Notes under the pieces: model-generated | What the model was told of the DNA's origin: nothing | Database searches by the model: none | Seen by the model: the letters and a program-made list of their open reading frames with translations, nothing else | Source of the DNA: Nocardia fusca NBRC 14340 | GTDB lineage: Bacteria; Actinomycetota; Actinomycetes; Mycobacteriales; Mycobacteriaceae | NCBI RefSeq assembly: GCF_001618425.1 | Contig: NZ_BDCU01000017.1 | Span: forward strand, 372,001-436,000 | Direction of reading: 5' to 3' | Length of the DNA: 64,000 nucleotides | Shown: in pieces, positions 63,646 through 64,000 of the stretch | Layout of the letters: every line of letters starts with the position of its first letter | How positions within the stretch are numbered: the first letter of the stretch is position 1 | Translations under genes and position numbers: made by a program

Positions 63646-64000
63646 TCAGCCCACGCTGACGACCGGCTGACCGGTCTCGGCGTCCGCACCCATCTCCTCG
63701 GCGATCCGCATGGCCTCTTCGATGAGGGTCTCCACGATCTGCGCCTCGGGCACCGTTTTCACGACTTCACCCTTGACGAAGATCTGTCCCTTGCCGTTAC
63801 CGGAGGCGACACCGAGATCGGCCTCCCGGGCCTCGCCCGGACCGTTCACCACACAGCCCATGACCGCGACCCGCAGCGGCACCTCCAGGCCGTCCAGACC
63901 CGCGGTGACCTCGTCGGCGAGGGTGTACACATCCACCTGCGCGCGACCGCAGGAGGGACAGGACACGATCTCGAGTTTGCGGGGCCGCAGGTTCAGCGAC
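63646..64000 (-). CDS. ispG: 4-hydroxy-3-methylbut-2-enyl diphosphate synthase, C-terminal part
   Basis: C-terminal 117 residues; the gene continues past the window. The [4Fe-4S] cluster cysteines SCPSCGR and GCVVNGPGE are visible, followed by [20 protein letters not shown]. Converts MEcPP to HMBPP in the non-mevalonate isoprenoid pathway. In mycobacteria the same gene (gcpE, Rv2868c) precedes the GNAT gene as here. Confidence 0.95.
   Translation of the reverse strand, partial: SLNLRPRKLEIVSCPSCGRAQVDVYTLADEVTAGLDGLEVPLRVAVMGCVVNGPGEAREADLGVASGNGKGQIFVKGEVVKTVPEAQIVETLIEEAMRIAEEMGADAETGQPVVSVG

Noticed and set aside
1..64000. tRNA, rRNA, riboswitch (FMN, cobalamin) or insertion sequences
   Set aside because: No CCA-ended cloverleaf, B12-box or RFN-like leader, or transposase was recognised by eye; a covariance-model search would be needed to exclude them.

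Overview
The window is high-GC DNA with the gene order of a mycolic-acid actinobacterium. It looks like Nocardia: the phosphopantetheinyl transferase at 12979-13647 closely resembles Nocardia Npt, and the core genes follow the order I recall for the Mycobacterium tuberculosis stretch Rv2783c-Rv2868c. That core is pnp, rpsO, ribF, sirR/mntR, truB, pptT-like, phosphoesterase, MATE, nrnA, rbfA, infB, ylxR, nusA, rimP, proS, cysG, efpA, cobB, cobO, Mg-chelatase, mqo, map, PBP lipoprotein, GNAT and ispG. No rRNA, tRNA, CRISPR array, insertion sequence or prophage was seen. Family and synteny statements are from memory, not from a search.

Layout. 0-5.3 kb: M16 peptidase (partial), pnp, rpsO and ribF on the minus strand, then a DtxR-type metalloregulator. 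5.4-12.1 kb: an accessory catabolic island (class III aminotransferase, DUF3830 protein, amidase, D-2-hydroxyacid dehydrogenase, two maleate isomerase/Asp-Glu racemase-type proteins and an FCD GntR regulator). A 16-base sequence containing the palindrome ATTGTCAACAAT is present at both promoter regions of this island. 12.1-23.4 kb: a long minus-strand information-processing block (rimP-nusA-ylxR-infB, DUF503, rbfA, nrnA, MATE, phosphoesterase, npt, truB). 23.5-24.6 kb: two coupled alanine-rich proteins.

24.6-32.5 kb: accessory genes: a proline-rich protein, a large membrane protein, a steroid/lipid-type reductase pair around a KstR-like operator, and two TetR regulators with clear palindromic operators. 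One TetR is divergent from an aberrant SDR and the other from a 46-residue small protein. 32.4-37.9 kb: proS, yaaA, cysG-efpA. 37.9-41.6 kb: a flavin/F420-type protein, a DUF305 protein, and a phosphotransferase/unknown-protein operon behind a second KstR-like site. 41.6-46.3 kb: cobalamin genes cobE, cobB, cobO and a fused ChlI-ChlD chelatase. 46.4-52.9 kb: GNAT, mqo, two alpha/beta hydrolases, cobQ and map.

53-60.8 kb: a second accessory stretch: a UTRA GntR with a DasR-like operator, a DUF4254 protein beside about 0.7 kb of apparently non-coding DNA, an acyl-CoA synthetase, an orphan XRE-DUF5753 regulator, an APC permease, an ImmA-like protein without its catalytic glutamate, a nitrobindin and a small exported protein behind a CRP-like palindrome. 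60.8-64 kb: PBP lipoprotein, GNAT and ispG (cut by the window end).

The best candidate for an undescribed system is the 5.4-12.1 kb island. Its enzymes suggest hydrolysis of an amide followed by transamination, reduction and racemisation, isomerisation or decarboxylation of a small carboxylic acid, all under one GntR operator. The substrate cannot be read from the sequence.
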